From: Pseudomonadota bacterium
GTDB taxonomy: Bacteria > Pseudomonadota > Alphaproteobacteria > Rhizobiales > Beijerinckiaceae
Assembly: GCA_023386155.1 (NCBI GenBank)
Contig: JAEWKH010000052.1
Span: 1 to 64,000 of the forward strand
Length of the DNA stretch: 64,000 bases
Direction: 5' to 3'
The notes beneath the pieces are model-generated. The model had not been told where the DNA came from. It was given only the letters and a program-made list of their open reading frames with translations, and did not search any database. How positions within the stretch are numbered: position 1 is the stretch's first letter; each line of letters starts with the position of its first letter. This document shows positions 9,342 through 17,828 of the stretch, piece after piece. Both the position numbers and the translations under genes were made by a program.

Positions 9342-10418
9342 GTGCCCAAACCACAACCAGCACATGCCGTTTCTGAAGGCATCCGTTACAAAGAAACAGA
9401 ACAGAGGCCTGATGAGCGCATCCTTGTCAATCTTGCGGCTGCGCTCGACCGTTCTCTCCCCGTGCCGCTCGGCATCCAGCTACGCGGCCTGATCGAGTTT
9501 GGCATCGCCTTGGGCGAGTTGCCGACCGGCCAGCGCCTGCCCTCAGTCCGAGAGCTGGCGGAACGGGCGGGCATCGCGCACATGACCGTCGCAACGGTTT
9601 ATCGCGAACTGCGCGAAGCAGGGCTCATCGAGGCAAAGCCGGGTGCGGGAACCTATGTCGGCGATGGGCACAACAGCAATGGCCTGCGCTCTTCTGCGAT
9701 CCGCAAGATCCAGCACCGAATCGAAACCCTCTTCAACGAGGCAGAGCAACTTGGTCTTGCTCCCTCTGTCGTATCGTCCCTGGTGAATGCGCGCGCTGCA
9801 CGTGGCCCGACACCGACACGGCCGCTGCGCCTCGTCATGGTGGGCAACTTTACCGAGACAACACAGCAATATGCCAACAGGATTCAGGAATATCTCGGCA
9901 CAGACGACACCATCACGGTGACGACGGTCGATACCCTTCATGCCGGTGAAGCCTTTCCCCTTCCCTGCGATATCTGCGTTACCCTCGCGCATCGTCGCGG
10001 CGAGGTCGAGCACCTTGTTCCCAGTGGCATTCCGGTCGTCGGCCTGAGTTTCATCCCGGCGGAGGAAACGCGGGCGCAGCTGGCCATGATCGATCCCATG
10101 GCGCGTATCGGCATCGTGTCGATCTTTCCCGAGTTCACCGCCCTGATGAAGCCCGGCGTGCTGCGTTTCGCGCCTCACGTTTCCGACGTAAGCGTGCGCC
10201 TGATCACGGCGCCCGACCTGGAGACCTTCCTGTCTCAGGTCGATGTGGCTGTCTATGCCAGCGGTGCCGAAGCCACCGTCAAAAAGCTGCTGCCCAAGAA
10301 TCGCCAGGCCATGGAGTTCCGTTATGTGCCGGACCCCCACGCCATTCGTGCCACACTGCTCCCCGTGATCGAGCGCCTGCGCTCATCCAACCTTTCGCAA
10401 GAGGAAGTCCCTTCATGA
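9342..10418 (+). CDS. GntR-family transcriptional regulator
   Basis: The protein has 358 residues with a GTG start. Residues about 38-105 hold the GntR winged helix (GQRLPSVRELAERAGIAHMT, then VYRELREAGLIEAKPGAGTYVG). The C-terminal half (about 160-350) is neither FCD nor UTRA. It looks like an alternating beta/alpha fold of the sugar-binding-protein type (RLVMVGNFTETTQQYANRIQ). It is divergent from the dppA-like gene, and its stop overlaps the next ATG (ATGA at 10415-10418). It therefore likely controls both the importer and its own catabolic operon. The start is uncertain because no ATG is available before the HTH. Confidence 0.85.
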   Translation: MPKPQPAHAVSEGIRYKETEQRPDERILVNLAAALDRSLPVPLGIQLRGLIEFGIALGELPTGQRLPSVRELAERAGIAHMTVATVYRELREAGLIEAKPGAGTYVGDGHNSNGLRSSAIRKIQHRIETLFNEAEQLGLAPSVVSSLVNARAARGPTPTRPLRLVMVGNFTETTQQYANRIQEYLGTDDTITVTTVDTLHAGEAFPLPCDICVTLAHRRGEVEHLVPSGIPVVGLSFIPAEETRAQLAMIDPMARIGIVSIFPEFTALMKPGVLRFAPHVSDVSVRLITAPDLETFLSQVDVAVYASGAEATVKKLLPKNRQAMEFRYVPDPHAIRATLLPVIERLRSSNLSQEEVPS

Positions 10419-11113
10419 AAATCAGTGAGATGAACTGGCTTCAGGTCGAAGAATACCTGAAGACGGATGATCGCGCCGTGGTTCCGCTCGGCTGCACGGA
10501 GCAGCACGCCTATCTGAGCCTCTCCGTCGACAGCATTCTCGCGGAGCGCGTTGCATCCGAAGCCGCCGCCCCCACAGGCGTTCCGGTTTTCCCCGTCCAG
10601 GCCTACGGGATCACCCCCTATTTCATGGCGTATCCGGGAACCATTTCCCTGAAAGCCGATACCTATCTGCGCATCATCACGGACATTCTCGACTCCTTGA
10701 AGCGCACTGGCTTTCGCAGGATTCTCTTCGTCAACGGCCATGGCGGCAACACGCCGGGCCAGACGGCTGCCATCGAATGGATGGGTGAGAATCCCGATTG
10801 CCGGGTCAAGTTCCACAACTGGTGGAATGCTCCGCGCACCTTCGAGAAGGTGAAGCAGATCGATCCGGTCGCCTCTCATGCCTCCTGGATGGAGAACTTT
10901 CCCTGGACCCGTCTGCCCGGCGTTGAGCAGCCTTCCCACCAGAAGCCTATGGTCGATCTAGAGCGCATGCGAACCTTCGGGCCGGAAGGCGTCCGTGAGA
11001 TCCTGCAGGAGGGCAATTTCGGCGGGTACTTCCAGCGCTCGGATGAGGAGATGAACGCCATCTGGGCCGTCGCTATCGAAGAAACCCGCGCGCTGATCGA
11101 GAACTGGCAATGA
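10415..11113 (+). CDS. Creatininase-family amidohydrolase
   Basis: The protein has 232 residues. Metal-binding signatures of the creatininase/FAPy deformylase family are visible: GCTEQHAYLSLSVDS near residues 26-40 (Glu, His and Asp ligands) and NGHGGN near residue 109. The family opens cyclic amides such as creatinine or removes formyl and amide groups. Start and stop overlap both neighbours by ATGA, so it is tightly coupled with the GntR regulator and the reductase. Creatinine itself is not implied: the neighbours (peptide importer, deacetylase and isoaspartyl peptidase) suggest another cyclic or amide substrate. Confidence 0.85.
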   Translation: MKISEMNWLQVEEYLKTDDRAVVPLGCTEQHAYLSLSVDSILAERVASEAAAPTGVPVFPVQAYGITPYFMAYPGTISLKADTYLRIITDILDSLKRTGFRRILFVNGHGGNTPGQTAAIEWMGENPDCRVKFHNWWNAPRTFEKVKQIDPVASHASWMENFPWTRLPGVEQPSHQKPMVDLERMRTFGPEGVREILQEGNFGGYFQRSDEEMNAIWAVAIEETRALIENWQ

Positions 11114-12126
11114 ACGAGAACACCATTCTGATTTGGGGCGCGGGCGCCATCGGGGGAACGCTGGGCGCCTATCTCGCCCGCGCCGGCGAGGACGTGCTGC
11201 TCGTCGATATCGTCGAGCCCCATGTGGACGCCATGAACCGCGACGGCCTCTCCATCGAAGGGCCCGTCGAAACGTTTCGACAGCCCGTGAAGGCCGTTCG
11301 CCCTGGCGAGGTCAAAGGGCAATTCAAGCGCATCGTCCTAGCCGTCAAGGCGCACCACACCCGCGATGCCGTGCGCACCCTGAAGCCGCACCTCGCCGAG
11401 AACGGCACCGTGCTGTCCGCGCAGAACGGGCTGAACGAGATCGTCATCGCCGAGGAAATCGGCCCCGAGCGCACCATCGGCTGCTTCGTCAATTTCGGCG
11501 CCGACTGGCTCGAACCTGGCCGCATTCTCTTCGGCAACCGCGCCGCGGTGGCGGTCGGAGGGCTCGACGGGCAGACGACGGATGTGATCCGCGACTACCA
11601 TCGCCTTCTGTCGATCTTCGAGCCGAACGCCGTGCTCACCGACAATATCTGGGGCTATCTGTGGGGCAAGCTCGGTTACGGCTCGCTTCTGTTCGCCACG
11701 GCCCTCACCAATGCGTCGATGTCGGAAAACCTCGCCTCGGAGCGTCATTTCCCGGTCTATCACCAGCTCGGCCGGGAGGTCATGGCGGTCGCCAAGGCTC
11801 GTGGCGTGGTGCCGCTGGGCTTCAACGGCTTCGATCCCGACGCCTTCATGCCGGGAGCCGATGAGGCGGCTGCACGTCGTTCCGTCGCCGACATGGCCGA
11901 GTTCAACCGCCACACGGCCAAGACCCATTCCGGAATCTGGCGCGATCTCGCGGTACGCAAGCGCAAAACCGAAGTGGATGCGCAGATCGCCATCATCGCC
12001 AGCCTGGGCAGGGAATCCGGCATTCCCACGCCTGCCATCAGCAGGCTCGTCGAGCTGATCCACGACATCGAGGACGGGCGACGCGAACAATCCTGGTCCA
12101 CCCTCGACGAGATGCTGACGCCATGA
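11110..12126 (+). CDS. Ketopantoate reductase-family (ApbA/PanE-like) oxidoreductase
   Basis: The protein has 338 residues. The N-terminal Rossmann motif is GAGAIGGTLGAYLARAG and the C-terminal helical ApbA_C domain spans about residues 190-330. The family includes 2-dehydropantoate 2-reductase (NADPH), but many paralogues inside catabolic operons act on other 2-oxo acids. Its position between a creatininase-like hydrolase and an SDR, all with ATGA overlaps, argues for a catabolic step and not pantothenate synthesis. Confidence 0.85.
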   Translation: MNENTILIWGAGAIGGTLGAYLARAGEDVLLVDIVEPHVDAMNRDGLSIEGPVETFRQPVKAVRPGEVKGQFKRIVLAVKAHHTRDAVRTLKPHLAENGTVLSAQNGLNEIVIAEEIGPERTIGCFVNFGADWLEPGRILFGNRAAVAVGGLDGQTTDVIRDYHRLLSIFEPNAVLTDNIWGYLWGKLGYGSLLFATALTNASMSENLASERHFPVYHQLGREVMAVAKARGVVPLGFNGFDPDAFMPGADEAAARRSVADMAEFNRHTAKTHSGIWRDLAVRKRKTEVDAQIAIIASLGRESGIPTPAISRLVELIHDIEDGRREQSWSTLDEMLTP

Positions 12127-12878
12127 TCCTCGATTTCACCAATCGCCGCGTCGCCGTGACCGGAGCGGCTCAGGGCATCGGGCGAAGCATCGTCCAATGC
12201 CTCGCGGCCGAAGGAGCTCATGTCTGGGCGCTCGACATGGACGAAGCCGGATTGCGCGTGGCCACGGAGGCCGGAGCCAAGGCTGCCCGCACCCTCAACC
12301 TCGCCGATCGCACCGCAGTCGCCCGAGTCTTCGACGAGATGGCACAAAGCCTCGGCGGCATCGACATCCTCGTCAACTGCGCCGGCGGCGTCCGCGGGCA
12401 GGTTGCGAAGCCTATCGAGGAGGTAAGCGAGGAGGACTGGCTCGTTCTCTTCGAAGCCAATGTGCATGGTGCGTTCTGGTGCTCCCAGGCCGTCGCTCCG
12501 CACATGAAGCGCCAGAAGTCCGGTCGCATCGTGAACATCTCGTCCGGAGCCGGTCTTCGCCCGAGTCTCACGGGAATCCAGGCCTATACCGCCTCGAAGC
12601 ACGCCCTCGTCGGGCTGACGAAGCAGCTCAGCTTCGAACTCGGCCCCTACGGAATTACGGTCAACAGCGTGGCTCCGGGCTTCGTGCTGTCGAACCCGGC
12701 AACCCAGCGCCAATGGGAGAGCTACGGCCCAGAGGGCCAGCAACGTCTGGTGGAGAGCATCCACACGCGCCGCCTGGGATCTCCGCAGGACATCGCCAAC
12801 GCGGTCATGTTCCTGGCCTCCGATGCGGCGCCATGGATCTCCGGACAAATCATCTCCGCGGATGGCGGACGCTCCTGA
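12123..12878 (+). CDS. SDR-family oxidoreductase
   Basis: The protein has 251 residues, the usual size for a classical short-chain dehydrogenase/reductase. The cofactor motif TGAAQGIG is near residue 13, the NCAG motif near residue 82, a catalytic Ser lies in NISSGAG, and Tyr/Lys in YTASK. The final segment GQIISADGG is typical. It overlaps the upstream gene by ATGA. It probably oxidises or reduces an alcohol/ketone intermediate of the pathway; the substrate cannot be told from sequence. Confidence 0.9.
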   Translation: MILDFTNRRVAVTGAAQGIGRSIVQCLAAEGAHVWALDMDEAGLRVATEAGAKAARTLNLADRTAVARVFDEMAQSLGGIDILVNCAGGVRGQVAKPIEEVSEEDWLVLFEANVHGAFWCSQAVAPHMKRQKSGRIVNISSGAGLRPSLTGIQAYTASKHALVGLTKQLSFELGPYGITVNSVAPGFVLSNPATQRQWESYGPEGQQRLVESIHTRRLGSPQDIANAVMFLASDAAPWISGQIISADGGRS

Positions 12879-12890
12879 CGTCAGGAGCGT
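12869..12890. terminator. Perfect 22-base palindrome over the SDR stop codon
   Basis: Arms 12869-12879 and 12880-12890 are exact reverse complements, and the SDR stop codon (12876-12878) lies inside. As RNA it folds into a strong hairpin with a very small loop. No T-tract follows, so it is more likely an attenuator or mRNA-end stabiliser before the deacetylase gene than a full terminator. Confidence 0.5.
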
Positions 12891-12925
12891 GCCGGCGGAT
12901 TTCACGCAAGGAAACTGAGGGAAGC

Positions 12926-13825
12926 ATGGACGACATCAGCACCCAACCCTGGACATGGGACGAGCAGACCTGGCGCTCCAAAGTAAATCATGTGCGGGCC
13001 GGGCGTTCCATGAAGCCGGCCAAGTGGAAAAACGGTGCCCGCTGCGCCGTTGCCCTGTCCTTCGACTCCGACCATGAGACGAATGAGCTGCGCGATGGCG
13101 GCAAATCCATCGGCCGCATGTCTCAGGGGCAATATGGCAACCGTCAGGGCGTGCCGCGCATTCTCAATGCGCTCGCCAAGTACGATGCCAAGGCGACATT
13201 CTTCGTTCCCGCCGTTGCTGCTCTCCTGTACGAGGACGAGCAGCGCCGGGTCGTCGCGGAAGGCCATGAGATCGGAATCCACGGCTGGATTCACGAGCTC
13301 AACAGCCAGCTGCCCTATGAGATCGAGCGTGACCTGATGTTCCGCGCGACCGATACCCTGGAGCGGATCACCGGCGTGCGGCCCGTGGGCCTGCGCACGC
13401 CGTCCTGGGATTTCAGCCCCACCACGTTGCGCATCGAGCGGGAACTCGGCCTTCTCTACGATTCCTCGCTCATGGCCGATGACGATCCGTACGAACTTCT
13501 GGAGCAGGGCGAGCCCACAGGCATCGTGGAACTTCCCGTGGAATGGATCCGTGACGATGCGGTCTATTTCAACATGCACCGGTTCAACGGCCTGCGCCCG
13601 CACACGCCGCCGACGGCCGTCTACGACATCTTCTTCCGAGAGTTCGAGCGCGCCTACGAGGAAGGTGGGCTCTTCCTGCTCACCATGCATCCGCATGTCA
13701 CCGGCTATCGCTCGCGCATCTGGATCCTCGAAAAGCTCCTGGAGGAGATCACCTGCCGCTCGGACGTGTGGATCGCGACCCACGCGGAAATCGCCGCCTT
13801 CGCGAAAGCGGAATGCGCCCGATGA
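12926..13825 (+). CDS. Polysaccharide deacetylase-family protein (HpPgdA-like)
   Basis: The protein has 299 residues. NodB-fold motifs are present: ALSFDSDHE near residues 40-48 (Asp and His), HGWIH near residue 118, and LRTPSWDFS near residue 155. The spacing and the conserved DSDHETN resemble the HpPgdA/allantoinase-like branch of carbohydrate esterase family 4, whose members act on small amides, cyclic imides or peptidoglycan. There is no signal peptide, so a cytoplasmic small-molecule substrate is more likely than cell wall. It follows the SDR gene by 47 bases and probably belongs to the same operon. Confidence 0.85.
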   Translation: MDDISTQPWTWDEQTWRSKVNHVRAGRSMKPAKWKNGARCAVALSFDSDHETNELRDGGKSIGRMSQGQYGNRQGVPRILNALAKYDAKATFFVPAVAALLYEDEQRRVVAEGHEIGIHGWIHELNSQLPYEIERDLMFRATDTLERITGVRPVGLRTPSWDFSPTTLRIERELGLLYDSSLMADDDPYELLEQGEPTGIVELPVEWIRDDAVYFNMHRFNGLRPHTPPTAVYDIFFREFERAYEEGGLFLLTMHPHVTGYRSRIWILEKLLEEITCRSDVWIATHAEIAAFAKAECAR

Positions 13826-13844
13826 TCCGCCCTCCCCGCGCTCG

Positions 13845-13873
13845 TTGGGCAGGCTTCATGAAGGCCGCCCCAA
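13845..13873 (+). terminator. Imperfect stem-loop between deacetylase and isoaspartyl peptidase genes
   Basis: TTGGGC at 13845 and GCCCCAA near 13867 flank a CTTCATGAAG palindrome. Together they form a GC-rich imperfect stem without a T-run. It may reduce transcription into the last gene of the cluster. Confidence 0.3.
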
Positions 13874-13934
13874 CCGTCATCGCCCGAGCCTAGTGTACGC
13901 CTTGAAGACCTCTCTCACCTGAGAAGTGCATCTC

Positions 13935-14909
13935 ATGACCAGCAACACGATCCCCGACAACGGCTTCGCACTCGCGATCCATGGCGGTGCAGGCACCATC
14001 CTGCGCAGCAAGATGACTCCTGAGCGAGAGGTCGCCTATCATGCGGGCCTCCGCCGTGCCCTCGATGCGGGACGCATTGTGCTGGCCGATGGAGGCACCG
14101 CGCTCGATGCGGTATCGGCAGCCGTCATGGCGCTCGAGGACGAGCCGCTCTTCAACGCCGGGCGCGGGGCCGTCTATACCTCGGCCGGCAAGCAGGAAAT
14201 GGACGCCGCCGTCATGGATGGCCGCGACCGTTCGGCCGGCGCCGTCGCAGGAATCTGCGGCCCGCGCAATCCTGTTCTTGCCGCCCGCGCCGTGATGGAA
14301 CATTCCGGCCACGTGCTCCTCATCGGCGAAAGCGCCATGGAGTTCTGCCGCAAGCAGGGACTCGCTTTCGAAGAAGCGTCCTATTTCTACACCGAGCAGC
14401 GCTGGAATGCCTTGCAGGAAACCCTTGCCATGCGCAAAAGCGGGGCCGATGACCATGACGAGTCGCGCAAGCACGGCACGGTCGGCGCGGTGGCCCGCGA
14501 CCGTCACGGCAACCTCGCCGCAGCAACCTCCACCGGAGGCATGACCGCAAAAGCACCGGGACGGGTCGGCGACAGCCCGGTGATCGGCGCCGGAACCTGG
14601 GCGGACAACGAGACCTGCGCCATCTCAGCCACGGGCCACGGCGAGATCTTCATCCGCTACGCAGCAGCTCACGAGATCGCCTCACGCATGCGGTATGCGG
14701 GCCAGTCGCTGGAGGAAGCGTCGCGTGCCGTCGTGATCGACATGCTGGCGCCGGCGGGCGGCTCCGGCGGCATCGTGGCGGTGGATCGTGCGGGCAACGT
14801 CTCCCTCCCCTTCAACTGCTCCGGCATGTATCGCGGAATGGTCCTGGGTGACGGAAAGCTACTGACGGCGATCTACGACGAGCCTCTCGTCGAATTTGAA
14901 CGGATGTGA
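13935..14909 (+). CDS. Isoaspartyl peptidase / plant-type L-asparaginase (Ntn-hydrolase)
   Basis: The protein has 324 residues. The N-terminal ALAIHGGAGT motif and the self-cleavage site HG-TVGAVARD with Thr182 as the expected nucleophile mark the EcAIII/IaaA family. Autoproteolysis before Thr182 would give alpha and beta subunits. The STGGMT segment near residue 199 and GTGxG-like residues bind substrate. The enzyme hydrolyses beta-aspartyl (isoaspartyl) dipeptides and L-asparagine. The ATG at 13935 has GAGAAG eight bases upstream; an in-frame GTG three codons earlier would lie in that site. With the peptide importer it suggests use of damaged or modified peptides. Confidence 0.92.
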   Translation: MTSNTIPDNGFALAIHGGAGTILRSKMTPEREVAYHAGLRRALDAGRIVLADGGTALDAVSAAVMALEDEPLFNAGRGAVYTSAGKQEMDAAVMDGRDRSAGAVAGICGPRNPVLAARAVMEHSGHVLLIGESAMEFCRKQGLAFEEASYFYTEQRWNALQETLAMRKSGADDHDESRKHGTVGAVARDRHGNLAAATSTGGMTAKAPGRVGDSPVIGAGTWADNETCAISATGHGEIFIRYAAAHEIASRMRYAGQSLEEASRAVVIDMLAPAGGSGGIVAVDRAGNVSLPFNCSGMYRGMVLGDGKLLTAIYDEPLVEFERM

Positions 14910-14942
14910 GACCCGCATCATCGCGTTTCAGGGGTGAGCACG

Positions 14943-16133
14943 TCAGACGAGGCCGCGTTGCATGGCCCCGGTTCCCGCGCCAAGGGCCAGCAAGGCGACA
15001 GATGCCGAGAGGCCGCCGGACAGTGCTCCTGTCAGGTCGGTCAAGGCTCCGATGGCAACGGGTCCAATGGCCTGCCCCAGGCCGAAGGCAACGGTCAGCA
15101 CGCCGATGGCTGACGCCCAGGCCGAGGCGGGCAGATTGCGACGTACGAACGCGGTCGTGACGGCAACAACGGCAAAGAACGTCGAGCCGAACACGGCGGC
15201 CGAGATCATGAGCGCTGGCATGCTGCTTGAGACCAGAGGCAGGGCTGCGCCAAAGGCCGTCACTGCCGTCAGCAGGCCGAAAACTCTCCCGTGCTTCTGC
15301 GATCTGAGCGCGCCTGACCACAGCCACGGGGATGCCATCCCGGCCAAGCCGATCAGAGACCAGAACTGAGCCTGAACGAACGCACCATGGCCGCCTTCCT
15401 GAACCCAGGCGATCATGAAGGTCATGTAGGCAATATAGCCGGCGCCGAACAGAAAATACCCGGCCAGCAGCAGAACCATCTGCGTGAGAGGGGCGGACTT
15501 GCGCCCCTCCTCGCTCCTGGAGTCTTCCTGACGACGCGCCAGGATCAGCCCGAGCGACAGCAGGAGCGACAGCAGCGCGAGTGCTCCCCAGGCATCCTGC
15601 CAGGCGCGCGGCCCCTCCCCGGCCAAGAGCAGCGGCACCGACATCCCCGACAGGAAGATGCCAAGTCCCGGTCCGGCGTAGAACAACGCCAACAGGAACG
15701 CTCCTCGTTTCGGATGACGATGGGCTACGTGCGCGGCCAGGACGCCCCCCGCCACAAAGGAGAAACTGCCACCGAGGCCGGCAATGAAGCGGGCCCCCAT
15801 AAGCCCCCAGAAACTGGCAATGCCGGCGCAGAGTCCGAGCGAGGCGACACATGCGATTGTACCGCTCACCATCACGGCAAATGCCCCGCTTCGTGCGATC
15901 ACCCGCGATGCCAGCAAGGCGCCGAGAAGGTAGCCCAGGGCGTTCGAGGTGTTCATCCAGCCCGCCTCGGCATAGCTCCACCCGAGGCTCTCCCGCATGT
16001 CCGGCAGCAGGAGCGCATAGGCGAACCGCGCGATCCCAAGGCCGACTGCGGGAGCGAGCGCCAGGGCCAGCACGATCGATGCTCCTCCGGATCCACCTTT
16101 CGGCCATGGCTGGGTGCTCGACAACGTCGGCAT
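14943..16133 (-). CDS. MFS transporter, YbfB/YjiJ-like
   Basis: The protein has 396 residues with about 12 predicted membrane spans. The first span carries GLGIARFAYALLLPDMRESLGWSYAEAGWMN, typical of the YbfB/YjiJ family of major facilitator proteins. The substrate is unknown; related proteins are annotated as small-molecule exporters. It is divergent from the HxlR regulator at 16214, and the pair probably forms a regulator-exporter unit. Confidence 0.88.
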   Translation of the reverse strand: MPTLSSTQPWPKGGSGGASIVLALALAPAVGLGIARFAYALLLPDMRESLGWSYAEAGWMNTSNALGYLLGALLASRVIARSGAFAVMVSGTIACVASLGLCAGIASFWGLMGARFIAGLGGSFSFVAGGVLAAHVAHRHPKRGAFLLALFYAGPGLGIFLSGMSVPLLLAGEGPRAWQDAWGALALLSLLLSLGLILARRQEDSRSEEGRKSAPLTQMVLLLAGYFLFGAGYIAYMTFMIAWVQEGGHGAFVQAQFWSLIGLAGMASPWLWSGALRSQKHGRVFGLLTAVTAFGAALPLVSSSMPALMISAAVFGSTFFAVVAVTTAFVRRNLPASAWASAIGVLTVAFGLGQAIGPVAIGALTDLTGALSGGLSASVALLALGAGTGAMQRGLV

Positions 16134-16213
16134 ATGGCACCATCCTGAGTATCGTAGATGGACCCAGCATAAATTATCTAGGTTCGGAAATCAAACTCTG
16201 TTATCGTGCCGGA

Positions 16214-16750
16214 ATGCCAGCCGCTGAACCAAATACCGCCAAACATGCCGTTCGCTCTCCCGTGCCGCTTGCAGACTGCGCCCTTGCGCGTGCAATCCAG
16301 GCAATCGGCGACGGCTGGTCACTGCTGATTCTGCGTGAAGCGCTGTGTGGCGTCGAGCGCTTCGATGCCATGTGCGAGGATCTCGCGATCCCCCGCTCGG
16401 TCCTCGCCGAGCGCCTGTCCAGTCTGGTCGAAGCGGGCATTCTCGAGCAGACAACCTACCGCGAACCAGGCCAGCGCTCGCGCAAGGCTTACGTTCTGTC
16501 CGACAAGGGGCGAGCGTTGATCCCGGCTCTGGCGGCGCTGCGAGCCTGGGCGGAAGACCACCTTCCGGGAGGGCGATCGAGGCTGCGCCTGCACGACAAG
16601 GACGGCCACGAGATCTCCGCACATCTGCTGCGCGCGGACGGGACCAGGGTTGAGGATTTCTCGGGCATCAGGGCCGTGGCTGTGCCGCAGAAGCAGGGAT
16701 CGCCCCGCCGCGGTCCGGCAGCAGGCCCCGAGAGTAGTCGTTCCAGGTAG
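16214..16750 (+). CDS. HxlR-family winged-helix transcriptional regulator
   Basis: The protein has 178 residues. The HxlR domain occupies about residues 20-115: CALARAIQAIGDGWSLLILREAL, then IPRSVLAERLSSLVEAGILEQ and a wing ending SDKGRALIPAL. HxlR proteins bind as dimers and often sense aldehydes, quinones or redox state; here Cys near residue 24 is a candidate sensor. The ATG at 16214 was chosen because the domain starts shortly after it, although the frame is open upstream. It is divergent from the MFS gene across an 80-base AT-richer gap. The C-terminal 60 residues are polar and not part of the family core. Confidence 0.85.
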   Translation: MPAAEPNTAKHAVRSPVPLADCALARAIQAIGDGWSLLILREALCGVERFDAMCEDLAIPRSVLAERLSSLVEAGILEQTTYREPGQRSRKAYVLSDKGRALIPALAALRAWAEDHLPGGRSRLRLHDKDGHEISAHLLRADGTRVEDFSGIRAVAVPQKQGSPRRGPAAGPESSRSR

Positions 16751-16800
16751 ATGAGCGACGACAGAAAATCGGGCGCGAGCTATCAGTCCATTCCAGCCCT

Positions 16801-17700
16801 CTAATCCAGCCCTGGAACTTGTGGCAGTCCGGCCACGAGATGATCGACGAGGGCGCGCACCTTGCGTGGGAGAAATCGCCGCGACGGGTAGACGGCGTGC
16901 ATCTCCATCGGAGGATAAGCGTAGTTGTGCATGACCTCCACCAATTCACCGTTCCGGATCAGATCCTGCACCAAGGGAGCTTGGACCCCACCGACCCCGA
17001 GGCCCGCGCGGATTGCCTCGATGAGCACGAATGCATTGTTGGCCAGGAAGGTCGATCTGACCTCGATCGCAACCAGGCCCTGAGGCCCCAAAAGGGTGAG
17101 CTGTTCGCCGGTAGGCACCCAGCTGAAGCGAACATGGGCGTGACGCGTCAGGTCCTCCGGCGTCTCGGGGCTGCCATGCTCCGCGATGTAACCCGGCGAG
17201 GCGACGAGGAGCCTGCGAAGCGTGCCGAGTTTGCGGGCGATGAAGTTGGGAGACTTCAGCGTTCCGAGCCGAACCGCCAGGTCGACGCCATCGCCGATGA
17301 GGTCGGCGATGTGATCGTCAAGGATCAACTCGACCGAGAGTCCCGGGTGCTGCCGGTGGAAGTCCACGATCAGGGGAGCCAGGTGCATCTGGCCGAGGCC
17401 GATCGGCGCCTGGACGCGTAGGCTGCCTTTCAACTCCCCCGATAAGCCCGCAATCATGTCCTCGGCCTCATCCGCCTCCTCCAGGATATTCTTTGCTCGC
17501 ATGTAATAGGCTTCGCCCGCCTCGGAGAGAGCCAGGCTGCGCGTGCTGCGGTTGAACAGGCGCGTTCCAAGCCGTCGCTCGAGCCCAGCCATCTGCTGGC
17601 TGACGGCTGGCTGAGTCAGGCCAAGCTCCCGGGCAGCGGCTGATAGGCTTCCAAGTTCGGCTACCCGCACGAAGGTTTCCATTACGGCGAAGCGGTCCAT
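16801..17700 (-). CDS. LysR-family transcriptional regulator
   Basis: The protein has 299 residues. The N-terminal HTH is clear (METFVRVAELGSLSAAARELGLTQPAVSQ), followed by a substrate-binding domain from about residue 90 (LRVQAPIGLGQMHLAPLIVDF). It resembles the AaeR/DsdC-like group that ends with a conserved PPMEMHAVYPSRRFLPRKVRALVDHL segment. It lies divergent to the SGNH hydrolase gene, with about 130 bases between start codons, so that gene is a plausible target. Confidence 0.9.
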   Translation of the reverse strand: MDRFAVMETFVRVAELGSLSAAARELGLTQPAVSQQMAGLERRLGTRLFNRSTRSLALSEAGEAYYMRAKNILEEADEAEDMIAGLSGELKGSLRVQAPIGLGQMHLAPLIVDFHRQHPGLSVELILDDHIADLIGDGVDLAVRLGTLKSPNFIARKLGTLRRLLVASPGYIAEHGSPETPEDLTRHAHVRFSWVPTGEQLTLLGPQGLVAIEVRSTFLANNAFVLIEAIRAGLGVGGVQAPLVQDLIRNGELVEVMHNYAYPPMEMHAVYPSRRFLPRKVRALVDHLVAGLPQVPGLD

Positions 17701-17828
17701 GGGACAATCATCTCAAAGTTCTGCTTATGAATGATAGTAGCGCAAGCCGCCTACGCAAAGGCCAGAGAAGAGATCATGTCTTGCCGGCCTGGCGCCGGCA
17801 CGGCGTCACGATATCAGGAGCTCATGGC

